From Ricinus communis (Eukaryota; Streptophyta; Magnoliopsida; Malpighiales; Euphorbiaceae): a stretch of 64,000 bases of DNA. The stretch is from contig NC_063265.1 in assembly GCF_019578655.1 (NCBI RefSeq), positions 18,772,285-18,836,284 of the forward strand, in the 5' to 3' direction. Below the pieces are notes generated by a model. The model worked only from the letters and a program-made list of their open reading frames with translations, searched no databases and was not told the origin of the DNA. Position 1 is the first letter of the stretch, and the number at the start of each line of letters is the position of its first letter. This document shows positions 26,915 to 38,295 of this stretch, in pieces. Made by a program: the position numbers and the translations under genes.

Positions 26915-27655
26915 TTAGCTATACCAGTCATCTTCCAAAGTTTCATGTCCTGAATATAACAAAAGTTGGAAGAAAAAAATGAGAGAATAAAGGTTATTTT
27001 TTGTTAACTGCGAAGTAGATATGAGATTAAAAGTAAAATTTGGTATGTAGAAAGCCTGATGAAGAATCAAAGAGGGTGATAATTCTACAGTGCCTATACG
27101 TGTAACCTGAACTAATTCATTATTAGGCAACTTCACATATTTGTCAAAAACTTTGTAATGCCTTTTGAAGAAACTGAGAGAATTAGTAATGTGATCGGTA
27201 GCTCCTGAATCAACAATCCATTTCCTATTATGGAATTGCTTATAACAATATAGGACAATACCTTTTTCAGCAATATCGAAGACAGAGGATAAGGCATTGA
27301 TCTGGGAGTTGGCTACATTCTGAGAATCAACTGCCTTTTCTTGAATTATTGACATCAGACTATTATATTGATCCCTTGTAAAAGTAATAGGACCATCATC
27401 ACCAGATTTGTGAAAAGAGTTATGATTGTCATAATTCATATGATATGCCAACTGTTCAGTAGTTGAAAAATTATGATTGTCAGAAGGAAAAAATGCAACC
27501 TGGTTTGTAGAATTCTGAAAATTCTTGCTTGTTCTTTTGTATCCCGGTGGGAATCCATTCTTTCTATAACATTTGTCAACAGGATGCCCATACATTCCAC
27601 GGAAGAAGTGCGGTGGGCTTTGCTTTCCCATTGTTGAAAAGCTCCATAATGCCAA
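26915..27655 (-). pseudogene. Copia gag C-terminus and protease (element A)
   Basis: A zinc-knuckle-like region (GHPVDKCYRKNGFPPGYK) is followed by the aspartic protease motif WIVDSGATDHIT near 27225-27190. The frame is broken before the integrase. Protease matures the gag-pol polyprotein. Confidence 0.8.
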
Positions 27656-28470
27656 AAATCTCCTCCTTTGACGTAAAGAGTGGTGAGTTGTTGGTTTCCC
27701 ATCTTTGGCCTAAAACCATTCATATTCTTCAAGTGTTGATTATGCCCAAGGTTAAAAACAGTTGCTCTAATTCCCGGTTCATATTGAATTTCCTAGTAAG
27801 CGGTGATGTTTGAAACTATAGTAGCGCACTCAAAGACCTTTCATGTTGAATCACAATGAAAGATTTCATTCAGGGCATTGGTTTCATCATAAGAATCGGA
27901 GACCTTTGGACGGGAGAAAAATTCTCATTTAACCCTTTAAGAAACTTTAGGATAAAATCTCGTTTCCTATACTTATTAGCAGTAATTATCACAAAGCATG
28001 TGAGGTCTCAAATTACATATCTCATCCCATAAGATCTCGTGGGGTGTGAACCTTGCTTGCGGAAGAACTGCTGTCAAGATCGAAAAATCCTTATAAGGTC
28101 CCTTGTAAAACGCGATCATATAAGTACAAAGATCATGCATCCATAGTCCACCATATTACACTTTGCCCAATTTCTGTATTAAGGGACCTCTTGTTGTTGC
28201 ATTTCAACCAAAGGCTGCTTGAAAGAAGGAAGGATCTTCCCCAGGAACCTTAATTAATTGAACCATTAACAAATCGAAATTTGTTCTTTGAAATCAAAGA
28301 CATTTTCATAGATCGTGCCCACTATAATAGTTGCTTGCTAATTAATTGAGATAAGGTCAACACGGGGGATTTTCATTTGATTTTCATTGGATGTAGATGT
28401 ATCATTCATTTGGATATTCCGTATCACTTCAATCAATTTTAAGTAGAATTCAAACCTATCAGAGAGGTGT
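27656..28470 (-). pseudogene. Degraded copia gag region (element A)
   Basis: The minus strand retains scattered gag-like pieces, for example VPGEDPSFFQA near 28240 and YKGPYKDFSILTAVLPQA near 28100. Frameshifts and substitutions interrupt them. The assignment rests on position and these fragments. Confidence 0.5.
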
Positions 28471-28479
28471 GAAAGTACA

Positions 28480-28960
28480 ATCTAGCTAGTAATTGAGTGA
28501 TCGGATCATCCCCCAAAAAGTTCTTTTCAAACTCAAAACGCCAGCCAGCCCGACCAATATACCGCTTACATTTATTATCATCGATGGACCTTAAGCCTTG
28601 CATCGAGCTGTGGACGCCTGAGGTAAGGGGTTCATGGATCTTTGGCTCGTGAAGGAGGAGAGGCCAAACTCCCAAAGGTAAGCGGGCGGAAAAAGGAAGA
28701 AAGGCCCGGAAGATATGGCGGGTCACAAGAGGATGGAACTTCACACCACCGAATTTTTAATGACTTCGGTCGACGTTCAAAAGTGATCATCCCCACAATG
28801 ATAAAGGCAGCTTTCCAGCCAATCACATGAGCAAACATAAGAAATGTCAATGTCACAACACCAGCACGAACTCATCGAGCACTTCCTCCATTGCTTCCTC
28901 CAGTATCTCTTACAGTAGTCTATCTATCTAACCTCGTACCTCATGCTTAGCTTAGCGAGG
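28480..28960. other. GC-richer block of unknown origin in the leader of copia element A
   Basis: The base composition is visibly higher in GC than the flanks, with segments such as GCGGGCGGAAAAAGG and GACTTCGGTCGACG. Open frames occur on both strands (for example minus 28744-28439 and 28856-28632), but no domain is recognised. The composition could suit organellar DNA or a captured host sequence; neither is shown. Confidence 0.35.
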
Positions 28961-29206
28961 ACTGCGAAATTATAGTAAAGCTATGCAGCGAGCTATGCAA
29001 CTATCCCCCAAAGAATTGGGAAGCCCTCGTAGGCAATCCTCCCCAACTAATGAATCGAACAAAAATCAAAGATTTCGTCCTCACCAACTCATAAAATTTC
29101 CGACTCACCAACCTGTCACACCAATCTCTCTTATTCTTGAAACTTTCTTGAAACAAGAAACTTCTTAAACCCTAAAGGAAAAGGAAGAAGGTAAACAAAA
29201 ATTATT

Positions 29207-29218
29207 GCTCTAATACCA
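29207..29218 (-). other. Primer-binding site of copia element A (initiator-Met tRNA)
   Basis: The minus strand reads TGGTATTAGAGC directly after the 5' LTR. This is one base from the canonical TGGTATCAGAGC that pairs with the 3' end of initiator methionine tRNA, and it fixes the orientation of the element. Confidence 0.85.
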
Positions 29219-29342
29219 TATTTTGAGAGATGAAATCGGTATTGATTTTCTCACAAATGTATTTCTTATAAAGTTTGCTATATACACAAAAAAAAATACT
29301 AGCTTTACACGGGTCGTGTCTTGGTACATACATATTCTATTA
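29219..29342 (-). repeat. 5' LTR of copia element A
   Basis: It pairs with 24003-24131 and abuts the primer-binding site. The terminal dinucleotides are decayed (TA rather than TG...CA in the visible copies). Confidence 0.8.
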
Positions 29343-32300
29343 GAGAGAAAAATACAAAAACAATGCGATTGCAATACATAGAAATACTCCATAGCTTGAT
29401 AAACATTAAAGTACCTTAAATCCAAGATCACAGGCTTTTACTTTAATTTTATTTATTAGATATTCAATAGAATGACGGTTTAATGAAAGAGATAATGGCG
29501 GCAAAAAAAACTAGAGCGCAATGTTAATTATAATTTAGATTTTGTATAAACTTTAAAATACATTATATTTTTTGTTAGATATATTATAAATATCAAAATT
29601 TTTAAAAAATTTTTAGTCTTCATTTCGAATATTTTTAAAAAATATACTATATTATTTTTTATAAAAAATTTAAAAATAAATATTTATATTTAATTATATT
29701 TCCTATTTTAAGAAGAATTTTCAATATATTTCTATTTATTCATCTTTTTGTTTGAATTGATAATTTTTTTTGTTTAATTAGATTTCTTATTTTGAAAAAG
29801 ATTTTTAATTTTTTGTACTTTGGTATTTCTTGAATAATTATTGCTTATTTAAATTTTATTTGAGAATTTTAGTGTACATATAAACATTTTTTTAGTGTTT
29901 ATTTTCTAGTTTTAAAGAAAATTTTATAATTTTTATCGCGTTACGTCGCGTGTCCGACTTTTATTTCTATATACCTTAGATTATGGCCAAGAAAGAGATT
30001 CATCATGGCTGATTGTGATGCGATGCGTTTTCTTGAGGATAAAGACCAGAACTGAAAAATGAATGATATAATTAAGAAAGAGAAAAAAAAAATTGTAGAA
30101 GAGAAATTAAGATTGGTGGAGTGGTTGTTTAGAAGAAGATGAGATTGAAAACTAAAAAAAAAAATATTAATGCAAAAAAATTTCTAATAAATAAGAGAAA
30201 ACAGTGAATGTAATAATTAGCTGACAAAAAATCTATATATTAAAAAATAACTAGTTAAAATGACTATAAAAGAAAATGAAAAAGAAATTAAGTAGCCAAG
30301 TGCTAATTCATAAAAGTAAGCATAGGCACATGCTCAATTCTTTTCTAATACCTAATAATAATTCCAAATAAATTCATAAATTTATTCCTTCGCTGTTCAC
30401 CATTACTGATAAGAGTTCATAACGAGAACCTTAATTGATCCGTAGTTAATAAATTTTGAGATAAATTATATTTTAAAAAATAAATCTGTTATATAAATAA
30501 GTAAATATCTCAAAAGAAAAAATATTAATTAAAGATAAAAATAATATTCTAAATTGTAAATGTAAATGATACAATATTGAGTTCTTCCCTCATTAAAAAA
30601 TCAAAACAAAAAAAACCAATGAGGAAGCAATTGGAATTGTATTTGTACCATCTAAACTAGTTTTCTTCCTTCATAGTAGGGAAGATGAATGTGTGATTGT
30701 TTGTTTGTTTGTTTGTTTATTTTGGCTATTCTTCTTTTTAATTGCAGGTAGTTGGGAAAGGTCGAAGAGGAACAGGACACCATCTGCTAACACATCATAT
30801 ATTCTATTCTATTTTTAGAATTTTTTTTTTTTTTGTAAAGTTCAAATTAGCATCATCACAACTAAATAAATTACCTTCATATTAAACAACTGACTGTTTT
30901 TATTTTTCTCGTAAGTAAAACAATTATAGTGATTAAATCTTAAATTAAAAATAATAGTAATATACAGTATTTATAAATTTAACATGATGATGGATAAATA
31001 TTTTAATTTAAATAGTATTTAAATTATATATTTTTGTATATGCTAAGTTTTAATTCTATGGAATTTCTTTAATTTTGAATATGTTTATTAACTTTATACT
31101 TTAAAATTTGGTTTAAGGTCCAAATATTTCATGGATAAGCTACTGTATTTGTGAATAAAGAATTAGTGAAAAAGAAATGCAAGTTAGAAAAGATAATGAA
31201 GTGGTTTGGATTCAAGGATATTCCTATCCCGATGGTACTTACTATATTGTAAGTAGTAATAAAGCTGGTATCCAACAAGCGAGACATCCACCCAGCAACG
31301 GAATATCTCTCATTCTCAAACAAACAACACACCACACACACAGCATGAGCCACACCTGTAAAAATCAACTTGCTCTTTCCTTTTGTTATTGTACGGCATC
31401 CAAACCCCTACCCGATTACCACCAGCCACTTGCCTTTACCGTGTCACCTACCTATTTGCCCGCCACGTTAGTCATCATCAACTTGCTTTTTTTTTTTTTT
31501 TAGAAAAGAAAACTACAATCTACCTCTTGACGACAGATTGAACAGACGTCAAAAGCTTAGGGCATATGTTGACAAAAAGGCGCACGCTTCTCTAGGCTGG
31601 AAATAGTTTCAGTTTATTTTATTTGTAAATATTTTAATAAATATTGCTACAGTTTACTCCACTTTAATAAATTCGACCAGTAATTATTTATATCAAAATT
31701 AAAATTAAAATTAAAATATTAAAAATTAGAAAATTTAATAATGAGTACAAGATTAAAATCTTCTTAACAATTAAACTAAAATAAATTTATGAAGATCTCA
31801 ATACTATATAGTTAATTATTATAAAATATTAATTTGTGCTAATATTTACTAATAACAACACCAAATATTAAATTGATCGTTAGTTATATTTTTAAGCATA
31901 TTGTGAGAAAATCAATAATATTATATTTAACTAATAATAATATGCTAGAATAATATTTCAGACATCAATTTAATTTTTTTTTTAATTTATTTAAATTTAT
32001 TTTATTTTTATTAAATATTAATAAAAAATCATAGACATATAACATCATTGATTATTAATATAAAATACCAATATTGAAACTGATTAAAATAGTCACTTAA
32101 TTAGTTAGCCCTCAACATTTATAAAAATTTATACATTAAATTCAATTAAAATATCATATAACATATGATAATATCTAATTTAATTAAAAACTCTAAATTA
32201 TTGTATAATTCCTTCTAACACATCTTCTTTAATTTAATTTAATAATCATTAAGCTTGAGCTCTATTTATATCTTTTTTAGAGACTGCAAATTTCCTAAAC

Positions 32301-32350
32301 ATGAAAGACATTATGGACAAAAATAAAAGTTAAAAAAAAAACGGTACTGC
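29343..32350. other. AT-rich intergenic DNA upstream of the MCTP gene
   Basis: A TTTG tetranucleotide run is at 30697-30719 and a T run at 31485-31501. A less AT-rich patch lies at 31170-31480, but its open frame (31177-31503) has no recognisable domain. No mobile-element ends were found. Confidence 0.45.
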
Positions 32351-34004
32351 CACCATGATGAAATATCATTTTCACCACCTAAAAATTGGAAGGGTTGCAA
32401 AGTGGGGAAAAATGAGAATCCAATGACACATGTGTTGAAATGACTTTTCTGAACTTATCTCAAGGCCGTTTCTGATATATCTCATCTCACCACCACTGCT
32501 ACCACCACCGCCTTCCAAACCTCGCCGTATACGGTCGCTGCACGTGCGATTAACCCGGCCGTAGTCCCCTCGCACGCTCGGCGCTGGTCCCCACTTAAAA
32601 GGAAGAGAGAGAGAGAGAGAGAGAGTAGGTTCTGTGAGTGTAATTCTTGCAGATTCAGCAGATCCTAATTAGACCCCTAAAGAAGAAATAAAATAAAATA
32701 AAATATAGAAAAGCAAAAGCACAAACATACCATTGTCTCTCTATTTCTTTATTTTGCTCTCTCTGTGTTTATTTTTTCTCTCTCTTTCTCTTGCTTTCTC
32801 TGTGCACAGCTCTCTTCTCCTTCTCATCTTCATTTCTTGATTTCCCTTCTTTTCTTTTATTTGAAAAAAGAAAGAGAGAGAGAGAGAGAGAGAGAAATAG
32901 AGGTTTCTTTTTTGAGGTAAATGGAGTTAGGGTTTTTCCTTCTTCTTGTGGTTCTTCTGTCGGTATATATAGATATATATATATTTTCATTGTTTTCTTT
33001 TAAGATTTTGTTTTGAATAAGGTGGTCTTTGTTCTGTTTTCTTTTCTTCTTTTTTGAGCTTTCGTGCCTCTCTATATTAAGGTGGTGGTTTCGCTTCCAA
33101 AAGTTGTAATGTGAGACAGGTTTTCCTGAAGTAAGGTTTTCTGTTTGGTTCTCGGGAAATTAGAGTAAAAAGAAACTAAGATAAATTCTAAGCATTACTA
33201 AATCTGAACTTTGAGAGATTTGTGGTGCTAATTGTTTGGTTTTTGAGAAAGTTATGTAAAGAAATGAAATATACACTTCCAATGCTCTTCATTTTTCTTT
33301 CTTTCTATCCATCTATCCATCTATCCTTTTTTTTTTTTTTTTATAATCAAGCTGTCTTTAGAAATGAAAATCTATATATTATACTATAGTTTTCTTTAAC
33401 ATTTTTCTGCATTTTCTCGGAAATCAAACAGCAAAGTTAATCATGCTTTTTTACACTATCATTTGTTACCATATGGTCTAATACTTTTTGTTGATTGGTA
33501 TGTTATTATACTAGTGACTCCTGATTTTTTTTCTCCTTTTTAAACAGGGTTCAAGCGTTTCAGATCTGGGGATTTGAAGCTATCTCTAATAGTAGAGTTC
33601 TTGTAAGTTCTTTTCATCGTGAAAAGTTCTAAACAAAATATAAGGGATAAGTTTGTAAAATTGTATTTGTATCAGTATCAATATCAGTTTAGACTTTATT
33701 TTTTCAATTTAAAAAAATTTTATTATTGTTTTCTCTCTCATTGTTATCCGCTTAGTTTAGTTTTTATGATTCTTTGAATGCTTGAAATTGACTTCCTTGT
33801 TTTTAGGTTACTTAACAGGCGTGCCACTTTGTAACGGCTAATTGAAGTTTTTCTAATTCCTCTCTTTCAGGGTATTTTAAAATCCTTTGAATGCAAAACT
33901 TGATCGTTTAACAAACAAAGCAGACAGACGGACATTTCAATATCAACTTGAAATAATTTTGAGAGTTCGGGTGTTATCTTTCATTTTGAAAAGCACCCAC
34001 AAAG
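32351..34004 (+). promoter_or_regulatory. Promoter and long 5' leader of the MCTP gene, probably with leader introns
   Basis: A GC-richer stretch (32500-32600) holds a G-box CACGTG at 32541-32546, followed by GA repeats (32604-32625 and 32873-32894) and CT-rich sequence typical of a plant leader. Candidate leader introns run from a donor such as TTTGAG|GTAAAT (about 32916) to the acceptor TTAAACAG (33547), and from TTCTT|GTAAGT (about 33602) to TCTTTCAG (33870). The leader then reaches the ATG at 34005 after AAAG. Splice sites are inferred from consensus only. Confidence 0.45.
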
Positions 34005-36329
34005 ATGCAGAGGCCTCCACCTGAGGAATTTGTATTGAAGGAGACCAATCCCCATCTTGGAGGGGGAAAGGTTACTGGAGACAAGCTCACCACTACTTAT
34101 GACCTCGTTGAGCAGATGCAGTATCTCTATGTCCGGGTTGTTAAGGCCAAGGACTTGCCTGGTAAAGATGTTACAGGTAGCTGTGATCCTTATGTGGAAG
34201 TTAAGCTTGGCAATTATAAGGGTACCACTCGGCATTTCGAGAAGAAATCAAATCCTGAGTGGAGCCAGGTGTTTGCATTTTCAAAGGATCGAATTCAGGC
34301 TTCTGTTCTTGAGGTTACTGTGAAGGATAAGGATGTTGTGAAGGATGATTTCATGGGTCGAGTTTTGTTTGACTTGAACGAGGTACCAAAACGTGTACCG
34401 CCTGATAGTCCATTAGCACCGCAATGGTATAGATTGGAGGATAGGAAAGGGGATAAAGTTAAGGGGGAATTGATGTTAGCTGTATGGATGGGTACACAGG
34501 CGGATGAAGCATTTCCTGAAGCTTGGCATTCTGATGCAGCTTCTGTCAGTGGAATGGATAGTCTGGCCAATATTCGGTCAAAGGTATATCTCTCTCCAAA
34601 ACTATGGTATTTGAGGGTCAATGTCATTGAAGCTCAAGACTTGCAACCAAATGATAAAGGTCGATATCCTGAAGTCTTTGTGAAGGCTATCCTGGGAAAT
34701 CAAGCCTTGAGAACAAGAATTTCTCTTAGCAGGAGTATTAATCCTTTGTGGAATGAAGACCTTATGTTTGTGGCTGCAGAACCATTTGAGGAGCCTTTGA
34801 TTTTAAGTGTGGAAGATAGAGTTGCACCTAACAAGGAAGAAGTATTGGGGAGATGTGCAATTCCTTTGCAGTATGTTGACAGAAGGCTTGACCACAGACC
34901 TGTTAATACTAGGTGGTTTAATCTGGAGAAACATGTTATTGTAGAAGGGGAAAAAAAGAAGGAAACTAAGTTTGCCAGCAGGATTCACATGAGAATCTGT
35001 CTGGAGGGTGGCTATCATGTTCTGGATGAATCAACACACTACAGCAGCGATCTTCGGCCTACAGCCAAACAGTTGTGGAAGCAAAGCATAGGGGTGCTTG
35101 AATTAGGTATTCTCAGTGCACAAGGATTGATGCCCATGAAGACAAAGGATGGTCGGGGAACAACTGATGCATACTGTGTGGCGAAGTATGGTCAGAAATG
35201 GGTTCGGACACGAACTATAATTGAAAGTTTTACACCCAAGTGGAATGAGCAATATACCTGGGAGGTTTTTGATCCCTGCACTGTGATAACCATTGGGGTA
35301 TTTGATAATTGTCATCTGCATGGAGGGGACAAGTCTGGAGCAGCAAAAGATTCGAGGATCGGTAAGGTGAGAATCCGTCTTTCCACTCTCGAAACTGACC
35401 GGGTTTACACACATTCATATCCTCTTTTGGTTCTGCATGGTAATGGTGTTAAGAAGATGGGAGAAATTCATTTAGCAGTTCGTTTCACATGCTCATCCTT
35501 GCTCAATATGATGCACATGTACTCGCATCCTCTGTTGCCAAAGATGCATTATCTTCATCCACTCACAGTGAGCCAGCTTGATAGTTTGAGACACCAGGCC
35601 ACTCAAATTGTGTCAATGAGGTTGAGCAGAGCCGAGCCACCATTAAGGAAGGAAGTTGTTGAATACATGCTAGATGTGGGGTCTCACATGTGGAGTATGA
35701 GAAGAAGCAAAGCCAACTTCTTCAGAATTATGGGGGTTTTGAGCGGGCTAATTGCAGTTGGCAAATGGTTTGATCAGATATGCAATTGGAAGAACCCCAT
35801 CACTACAGTGCTCATTCACATATTGTTTATAATACTAGTGCTCTACCCAGAGCTTATCTTGCCTACAATCTTTCTGTATCTCTTCTTGATTGGTGTTTGG
35901 TACTATAGATGGAGGCCAAGGCATCCTCCTCACATGGACACCCGTCTATCACATGCGGAGTCTGCACATCCTGATGAACTAGATGAGGAGTTTGATACCT
36001 TCCCAACTTCGCGACCTTCTGATATTGTAAGGATGAGATATGATCGATTGAGAAGTATTGCTGGAAGAATTCAGACTGTGGTCGGAGATTTAGCTACTCA
36101 AGGGGAGAGACTGCAATCTTTGCTAAGCTGGCGAGACCCAAGGGCCACAGCTTTGTTTGTGATTTTTTGTTTGGTAGCTGCCATTGTTCTGTATGTTACT
36201 CCTTTCCAAGTTGTGGCACTTCTTAGTGGATTTTATGTGTTGAGACATCCAAGGTTCCGCCACAGGCTACCTTCAGTGCCACTCAATTTCTTCCGACGGT
36301 TGCCAGCAAGAACTGATTGTATGTTGTGA
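34005..36329 (+). CDS. MCTP3: Multiple C2 domain and transmembrane region protein (MCTP/FTIP family)
   Basis: A single uninterrupted ORF of 774 residues, the usual length and intronless form for this plant family. C2 domain 1 starts near residue 40 (LYVRVVKAKDLPGKDVTGSC then DPYVEVKL; KDKDVVKDD), C2 domain 2 near 200 (LRVNVIEAQDLQPNDKGRYP) and C2 domain 3 near 361 (ELGILSAQGLMPM). A plant PRT_C region (about 620-774) carries hydrophobic segments at about 599-631 and 713-745. Such proteins sit in the ER, bind anionic lipids and Ca2+ through C2 domains and tether ER to plasma membrane at plasmodesmata. Arabidopsis MCTP3/FTIP3 and MCTP4/FTIP4 also control intracellular movement of the STM homeodomain protein. 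It is closest to that pair by sequence pattern and by the neighbouring TBCCD1-like gene; assignment to MCTP3 rather than MCTP4 is tentative. C2 domain 2 has fewer of the usual Asp ligands. Confidence 0.95.
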   Translation: MQRPPPEEFVLKETNPHLGGGKVTGDKLTTTYDLVEQMQYLYVRVVKAKDLPGKDVTGSCDPYVEVKLGNYKGTTRHFEKKSNPEWSQVFAFSKDRIQASVLEVTVKDKDVVKDDFMGRVLFDLNEVPKRVPPDSPLAPQWYRLEDRKGDKVKGELMLAVWMGTQADEAFPEAWHSDAASVSGMDSLANIRSKVYLSPKLWYLRVNVIEAQDLQPNDKGRYPEVFVKAILGNQALRTRISLSRSINPLWNEDLMFVAAEPFEEPLILSVEDRVAPNKEEVLGRCAIPLQYVDRRLDHRPVNTRWFNLEKHVIVEGEKKKETKFASRIHMRICLEGGYHVLDESTHYSSDLRPTAKQLWKQSIGVLELGILSAQGLMPMKTKDGRGTTDAYCVAKYGQKWVRTRTIIESFTPKWNEQYTWEVFDPCTVITIGVFDNCHLHGGDKSGAAKDSRIGKVRIRLSTLETDRVYTHSYPLLVLHGNGVKKMGEIHLAVRFTCSSLLNMMHMYSHPLLPKMHYLHPLTVSQLDSLRHQATQIVSMRLSRAEPPLRKEVVEYMLDVGSHMWSMRRSKANFFRIMGVLSGLIAVGKWFDQICNWKNPITTVLIHILFIILVLYPELILPTIFLYLFLIGVWYYRWRPRHPPHMDTRLSHAESAHPDELDEEFDTFPTSRPSDIVRMRYDRLRSIAGRIQTVVGDLATQGERLQSLLSWRDPRATALFVIFCLVAAIVLYVTPFQVVALLSGFYVLRHPRFRHRLPSVPLNFFRRLPARTDCML

Positions 36330-36620
36330 GCAGAAAGTGGTCTTATCTGGAACGCTGTTTTGTATTTTTATTTTTGCCTTCTTGTTGAGTCAGTGAACAA
36401 GATGCAGAAAGGAATGGAGCTTGTTTACTTTCTATGTATACCAGCGGATGTTGGTTCTGGTATGACGTGTAACCTTCCTCTGAAGGTAGTAGATTTTGTG
36501 GATTTTCAGGTTTTCTTTTTTCTTCTTTGAAGTTATTTAATATAATTTCTGTTTTAAGCTTCGAGTTTTATGGTAGTCTATCTATGCTTATTTGTGATAT
36601 TGTAGGCTGTGATTGAAATT
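36330..36620 (+). other. Probable 3' UTR of the MCTP gene
   Basis: Transcribed-looking, T-rich sequence follows the TGA at 36327-36329. The end is not resolved. Confidence 0.4.
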
Positions 36621-37639
36621 AACTTTTGATGATCCTTCTCTATCCATAACTACTACATATATAGTAGCATTTGTGGTCTCTAATTTCTCATCATTCATGG
36701 GATGGAGTAGGTGTAAGGACTTCCCGTTGTTATGGTTGAAGTTTTATGTTGTTGTCTGATTATGAAATTTTAAGATCTGGTAAAGAAGAATGAACAGGTA
36801 ATTAGGTTGTTGCTCTACTAATTAGAGTATATGCTAAGATGAACTGGCATCTTCGTGTTCTTTTCAGTCATACCTTTTATGTCGTCTTCCTTGTTATTAT
36901 GATTCTCTCGACAAATATAAAATGCTCATTTTTTGGAGTCTCACGACTGCCTACTTTGCCCGACTGAATGTGGACACATGGTTATGCTTATGGAGAGTGG
37001 AAATTTGAAATTTCCTGCTATTGTTTTCCTCATGTTGCTTCACCAATAGCTGATAATAAATGCTGTGTTGGAGTATGGATAAGATCTAAAACTGATTTAT
37101 GTTGTTTTCTTTTTTTCTTTTTCTTTAAAACTATTTATCTATTACTTTTTTTAATTGTCTAATGTTGCCTAAATCTGCTGGCATTTACCTGATTCTTGAT
37201 TCGAGGTAGAATTTATGGAGACCCAAATGGAAGAATACTCCATGTTCTGTGTATTTTTAGGTTTCTTGTTAAGTCAAAATAATGAAAGTGGTGTTTGTAG
37301 AAACAACCTGTGAGGGTGATGGGGTAACTTAATGGGTGAGTGGAAGGGCAAAAGTGATAGGAATTGGTAAAAGCAAAAGTTACTACTAGGGCCGCTTTGC
37401 AGTCCAAAGTGGGATTTGATTAAAGTCTATAGCGGGACTTGTCCCATTCTCAACAGCAATTTTTGACTGCTAGGACTTGTTTGGAAGAAACTGTAAGTTA
37501 AGAGAATCTGTTCATTGATTCTTGGAATTTTATGGCAGTTTCTGTATTCTAGGTTTGTGGGGACCTTATCTTCTGCCTATTTTTCCAAATTTTATTTTCC
37601 TTTACAGCCTGTAAACAAACCTTTCTTCCTGTATTTCTT

Positions 37640-37650
<11 letters not shown>

Positions 37651-37691
<41 letters not shown>
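37651..37691. repeat. CT microsatellite
   Basis: About 20 CT units downstream of the MCTP gene. Confidence 0.92.
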
Positions 37692-37695
<4 letters not shown>

Positions 37696-38251
37696 CAGTC
37701 CAGTGTATGTGAGGGAATGAGAGAAGAGGGTGGGCTTGAGATAGAGATGACAATTTTTTAACCCCTTTTAATATTTTTTGTCCAATTTCATCGCCAACCA
37801 AATGAAAAATGGTTTGAGGTCCATTTTAAGACTGCACTCTTGAAAGCTTAGTTGAAGTAGTAAGAGCAAGAGTCTTCGATTTGGTTGAAGTGGTAAGTGG
37901 TAAGAATAAGAGCTTTTGGGTCTAGTTGAAGCAGTAAAAGTAAAAATTTTCGGTTTTCATATTTTGAGGAGTAGTTATTTTCCCATTATTTCAATGAATT
38001 AGAAAAGGAGAGTTTTGATTTTATGGTATTATTGAGTTTTCTGGTATTGTTGCTTAAAAAGTTTGAGGAGGTCTCATAATGGAATTAAAAGAAAAAGGTA
38101 GATATCACCTCACATATATAATGGTATGTGATAGAAATAATGTATGTTGGAGTTGTATTAAAGTTAAGACTCTCGTCAAGGGCTCCCATCCAAGTAAAAC
38201 CGCATCTGAAGGAAAGCAATATGTCAATTGAGACCAAAATAAGGTAGGGTA

Positions 38252-38254
<3 letters not shown>

Positions 38255-38293
<39 letters not shown>
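38255..38293. repeat. CT microsatellite
   Basis: About 19 CT units, some 560 bases from the previous one. Confidence 0.92.

Positions 38294-38295
<2 letters not shown>

Larger units (their letters stand above)
24003..29342 (-). mobile_element. Decayed Ty1/copia retrotransposon A, short LTRs
   Basis: On the minus strand the order is 5' LTR (29342-29219), primer-binding site, gag, protease, integrase, RT, RNase H, polypurine tract and 3' LTR (24131-24003). This is the copia order. Frameshifts and stops break the polyprotein into pieces. The LTRs are only about 125 bp and match at roughly 75-80% by eye, so the copy is old. No target-site duplication could be confirmed. The leader between PBS and gag holds an unusual GC-richer block (28480-28960). 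Confidence 0.9.

Noticed and set aside
24003..29342. Possibility that copia element A is still mobile
   Set aside because: Frameshifts within RT, stops between integrase and RT, a degraded gag and diverged LTRs make autonomous movement implausible.
31177..31503. 108-codon plus-strand open frame upstream of the MCTP gene
   Set aside because: No domain, a T-run tail at its 3' end, and an equally open antisense frame. It is probably not a gene.
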